From: Lentisphaeria bacterium
GTDB taxonomy: Bacteria; Verrucomicrobiota; Lentisphaeria; Oligosphaerales; PUNB01
Length of the DNA: 16,786 nt
Reading direction: 5' to 3'
Assembly (NCBI GenBank): GCA_007133055.1
Contig: SLNM01000151.1
Coordinates: 1 to 16,786, forward strand
In this document: piece by piece, positions 15,165 through 16,786 of the stretch
Position numbering within the stretch: position 1 is the stretch's first letter
Layout: every line of letters starts with the position of its first letter
Notes under the pieces: model-generated
The model's database searches: none
The model's input: the letters and a program-made list of their open reading frames with translations, nothing else
Told to the model about the DNA's origin: nothing
Program-made: the position numbers and the translations under genes

Positions 15165-15761
15165 ATGAAACAAGGATCCAAGCACAAACTTTGTCGCCGC
15201 CTAGGCTCCTGTGTCTGGGGCAGCCCCAAGTGCCCCAGCAACAAACGTCCCTACCCGGCGGGCGCGCACGGCAAGAACCGGCGCGGCAAACTGTCCACCT
15301 ACGGCGAGCTGCTGGCCGAGAAGCAACGCTTGCGCGCCCACTACGCGCTTACCGAGAAGCAACTGCGCATTGCCTACAGCAAAGCCAGAAGCGGTGTCGG
15401 CTCGGTCCCCGAGAAGTTCATGCAGATGCTGGAACTGCGTCTGTCCTCGGTGGTTTTCCGCAGCGGGCTGGCACCCACTATCTTCGCCGCCAAGCAGGCG
15501 GTTAACCATGGCCACGTCATGGTCGATGGCCGACGCATCGACCGCGGCGGGTACTTGGTCAAGCCCGGGCAGACGGTCTCGATCAACCCTCAGAAATCGC
15601 CATCCATCGCCACTATCGCCCAACGAACCGACGTGGTGGTGCCGCCCTACCTGGAAGCGGACACCCAGAACTGCAAGGTCAAGCTTGACCGCATGCCCGA
15701 GGCCGATGAAATTCCGGCCAACGTCGAGGTCATTCGAGTTATTGAATTCTACGCCCGATAA
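15165..15761 (+). CDS. rpsD: 30S ribosomal protein S4
   Basis: A 198-residue S4, the primary 16S rRNA-binding protein that nucleates 30S assembly. The S4 N-terminal region reads KLCRRLGSCVWG, PYPAGAHG and YGELLAEKQRLRAHYALTEKQLR. The S4 RNA-binding domain follows (LELRLSSVVFRSGLAPTIFAAKQAV, NHGHVMVDGRRID, YLVKPGQTVSI). The C-terminus ends in VIEFYAR, like the usual V[IV]E[FY]YSR/K ending. The ATG at 15165 is chosen because it gives the normal S4 length (about 200). The longer open frame from 15042 adds 41 residues unlike S4. Three cysteines (10, 16, 23) occur near the N-terminus, but not in the four-cysteine zinc pattern. It stands alone, away from the alpha operon. Confidence 0.95.
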   Translation: MKQGSKHKLCRRLGSCVWGSPKCPSNKRPYPAGAHGKNRRGKLSTYGELLAEKQRLRAHYALTEKQLRIAYSKARSGVGSVPEKFMQMLELRLSSVVFRSGLAPTIFAAKQAVNHGHVMVDGRRIDRGGYLVKPGQTVSINPQKSPSIATIAQRTDVVVPPYLEADTQNCKVKLDRMPEADEIPANVEVIRVIEFYAR

Positions 15762-15985
15762 GGACGTGGCACTCAGGCATGGACTGGCGAGACTCCGCCT
15801 CCGCTCCGACGAGTATGGCGACCCCTTATCGCGGCTTGATATCTGAATAACCTCGATTTCGAAGTCAAAAGCGGGTTCCGGCCTGTCTCGCAACTGAACG
15901 CCAGTATTGCCGGCAAGTATCAATTGCATTTGCACATCCTTGAGACTGCGCAATGGCCGGCCTGCGGGTTTTTGCCTATTCCCTG
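15762..15985. other. Intergenic region after rpsD
   Basis: 224 nt between two convergent genes. CGATAAGG (15756-15763, overlapping the rpsD stop) and CCTTATCG (15824-15831) form an 8-bp inverted repeat enclosing 60 nt, which could base-pair in the transcript 3' end. No strong terminator with a T-run is seen. No gene is supported. Confidence 0.4.
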
Positions 15986-16453
15986 CTACCAGACAATGAA
16001 CTCTAAGTACTTTGCGCCCCGCCGGTAGGTGCCTTCAATGCGCCATTCGCCATCGGCATTGTCTACCACAATGTAATCTCGCCACTCGCCATTGGGATAG
16101 GTCAGCAGGTAGAGAATGCGGACATCGCGCACACGCGAGAACAAGTTTACGCCCGACCATTCACGCAGGATTTCGCGGCTTTGGAGCGCACCGCGCTCGG
16201 CGCGTGTCTGTGTATGGCCTCTAGCGAAATCCTCGCGGGAAACCTGGCGCCGGTACGCTGCCGACAGGCATTGATCGTAGGCGTCGTCAAAGCGACCCTC
16301 CGCAATCAGTCGGCAATAGGTTTCCACCACCCCCTGATCCACCTCCTCGATCGACCATTCCTCCGCGCCCCGCAAGGCGAGAAAAATCCCGCCCGCGATC
16401 AGCGCCGGGATCAGAATGAACAGAAGCCAGTTCAAGGATCGTTGCTTTAGCAT
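15986..16453 (-). CDS. Small membrane-anchored protein, possible NTF2-like fold
   Basis: A 155-residue protein of no family I can name. An N-terminal hydrophobic segment after a basic start (LKQRSLNWLLFILIPALIAGGIFLAL, about residues 2-27) is a signal anchor with no lipobox. The rest is predicted to be outside the cytoplasm: a helix with VVETYCRLIAEGRFDDAYDQCLS, then REDFARGH, followed by strands ending in WRDYIVVDNADGEWRIEG. This order (helical start with the xxxYxxLxxGxxxxAYxx pattern, then a sheet with two W-containing strands) is typical of small NTF2/SnoaL-like or DUF4864-like domains. ATG 16453 is preferred over ATG 16459 because AGGAG then has 8-nt spacing. It is flanked by repeats on its upstream side. 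Function unknown. Confidence 0.72.
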   Translation of the reverse strand: MLKQRSLNWLLFILIPALIAGGIFLALRGAEEWSIEEVDQGVVETYCRLIAEGRFDDAYDQCLSAAYRRQVSREDFARGHTQTRAERGALQSREILREWSGVNLFSRVRDVRILYLLTYPNGEWRDYIVVDNADGEWRIEGTYRRGAKYLEFIVW

Positions 16454-16459
16454 AGCCAT

Positions 16460-16786
16460 TACTCCTGGTTCTTTGGTTTTTCCCTTCCATTGCCCGGCCC
16501 CACCGCCGCCCGTCCGTAGGTCGTTTATCCGAGCCGACCATCTCCCCCGTAGGTCGGGAGTCTGTCCCGACCACTCCCGGAGCGGCCTTCTGGAGACGGC
16601 GGGCTCCGCCGTTAATCACGGGTCTCCTGGGGACGGCGGGCCTCCGCCGTTAATACCGTCCGAGGCCGGACGGCTCCAGGGCAAACAGACCCCCCGCGAA
16701 CCGCCGGTAACACGGTCGTCCCCGACCGTATCGGTGAGCGGGGTGCAGTCCTACGGGCGGGGACGACCGTAGATACAATGAACCGC
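16460..16786. repeat. Repeat cluster at the right edge
   Basis: No gene; a mosaic of palindromic units. A degenerate pair of CCGTAGGTCG...CCGACCA-TCCC units lies at about 16514-16578. The second contains a perfect hairpin GGTCGGGA (16552-16559) / TCCCGACC (16565-16572). Two units of GG(A/G)GACGGCGGGC(C)TCCGCCGTTAAT follow (16592-16616 and 16629-16654). The second continues into a copy of the 9879-9933 repeat (16628-16682, inverted). A 12-bp inverted repeat ACGGTCGTCCCC (16712-16723) / GGGGACGACCGT (16759-16770) closes the window. The cluster probably continues beyond the edge. Confidence 0.8.
16628..16682. repeat. REP-like double-hairpin repeat, copy 2 (inverted)
   Basis: The reverse complement of this segment matches 9879-9933 at 53 of 55 positions, with an unbroken run of 41. 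Both hairpins are kept: CCGTCCG/CGGACGG and the ACGGCGG/CCGCCGT pair. The two copies are 6.7 kb apart in opposite orientation. Confidence 0.85.

Noticed and set aside
15165..15761. Zinc-binding S4 variant based on three N-terminal cysteines
   Set aside because: Cysteines at 10, 16 and 23 do not match the four-cysteine pattern of zinc-binding S4, so no metal claim is made.
15201..15953. 250-codon minus-strand open frame across rpsD
   Set aside because: It is antisense to a clear S4 gene; no domain of its own is visible.
16460..16786. CRISPR array at the right edge
   Set aside because: The repeats are unequal palindromic units with no constant-length unique spacers and no cas genes.

Overview
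This is an ordinary, densely coded bacterial chromosome segment with moderately high GC. It probably comes from a diderm of the PVC superphylum, with a Lentisphaerota- or Kiritimatiellota-like lineage as the best guess. The lineage call rests on three things: a small protein that I recognise as the Planctomycetes/Verrucomicrobia conserved family TIGR04138 (Minf_1886), a divergent bacterial S4 protein, and intergenic GC-rich REP-like repeats. An outer membrane is implied by the BamD-like plus LptE-like protein. I saw no rRNA, tRNA, CRISPR array, phage module or intact transposase.

Layout: 63-2895 (+) is a tight cluster of a ZIP metal transporter (zupT), an unrecognised TIM-barrel-like protein and an acetylornithine-type aminotransferase (argD). 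Its last gene overlaps convergently with der (2854-4206, -), the ribosome-assembly GTPase. Upstream of der on the same strand are a PilZ protein (5586-5939) and a PAS-domain protein (4431-5582), which look like a two-gene signalling unit. The stretch 5940-7019 has no intact gene. It holds several hairpins and a decayed 147-bp element with perfect 23-bp inverted termini enclosing the first 25 codons of a GxxExxY-family gene. At 7020-9283 (+) a FAD/NAD(P) oxidoreductase and an aldo/keto reductase form an operon. They are followed by a broken DNA polymerase X gene (9300-9878) that stops exactly where a REP-like repeat begins.

At 10247-12399 (+) lie a periplasmic protein that appears to fuse a BamD-like TPR domain to an LptE-like domain, and ispF. 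At 12508-14886 (-) an operon encodes a HIT-family hydrolase, the TIGR04138 protein and the two-component ABC exporter FetA/FetB. rpsD (15165-15761, +) and a small membrane-anchored protein (15986-16453, -) follow. The right edge (16460-16786) is a repeat cluster with no gene, and it shares a 55-bp inverted copy with the repeat that ends the polX remnant.

I found no obvious new defence or mobile system. The most interesting items are the BamD-LptE fusion without a lipobox, the miniature GxxExxY element, and the polX remnant abutting a repeat shared with the far end of the window.
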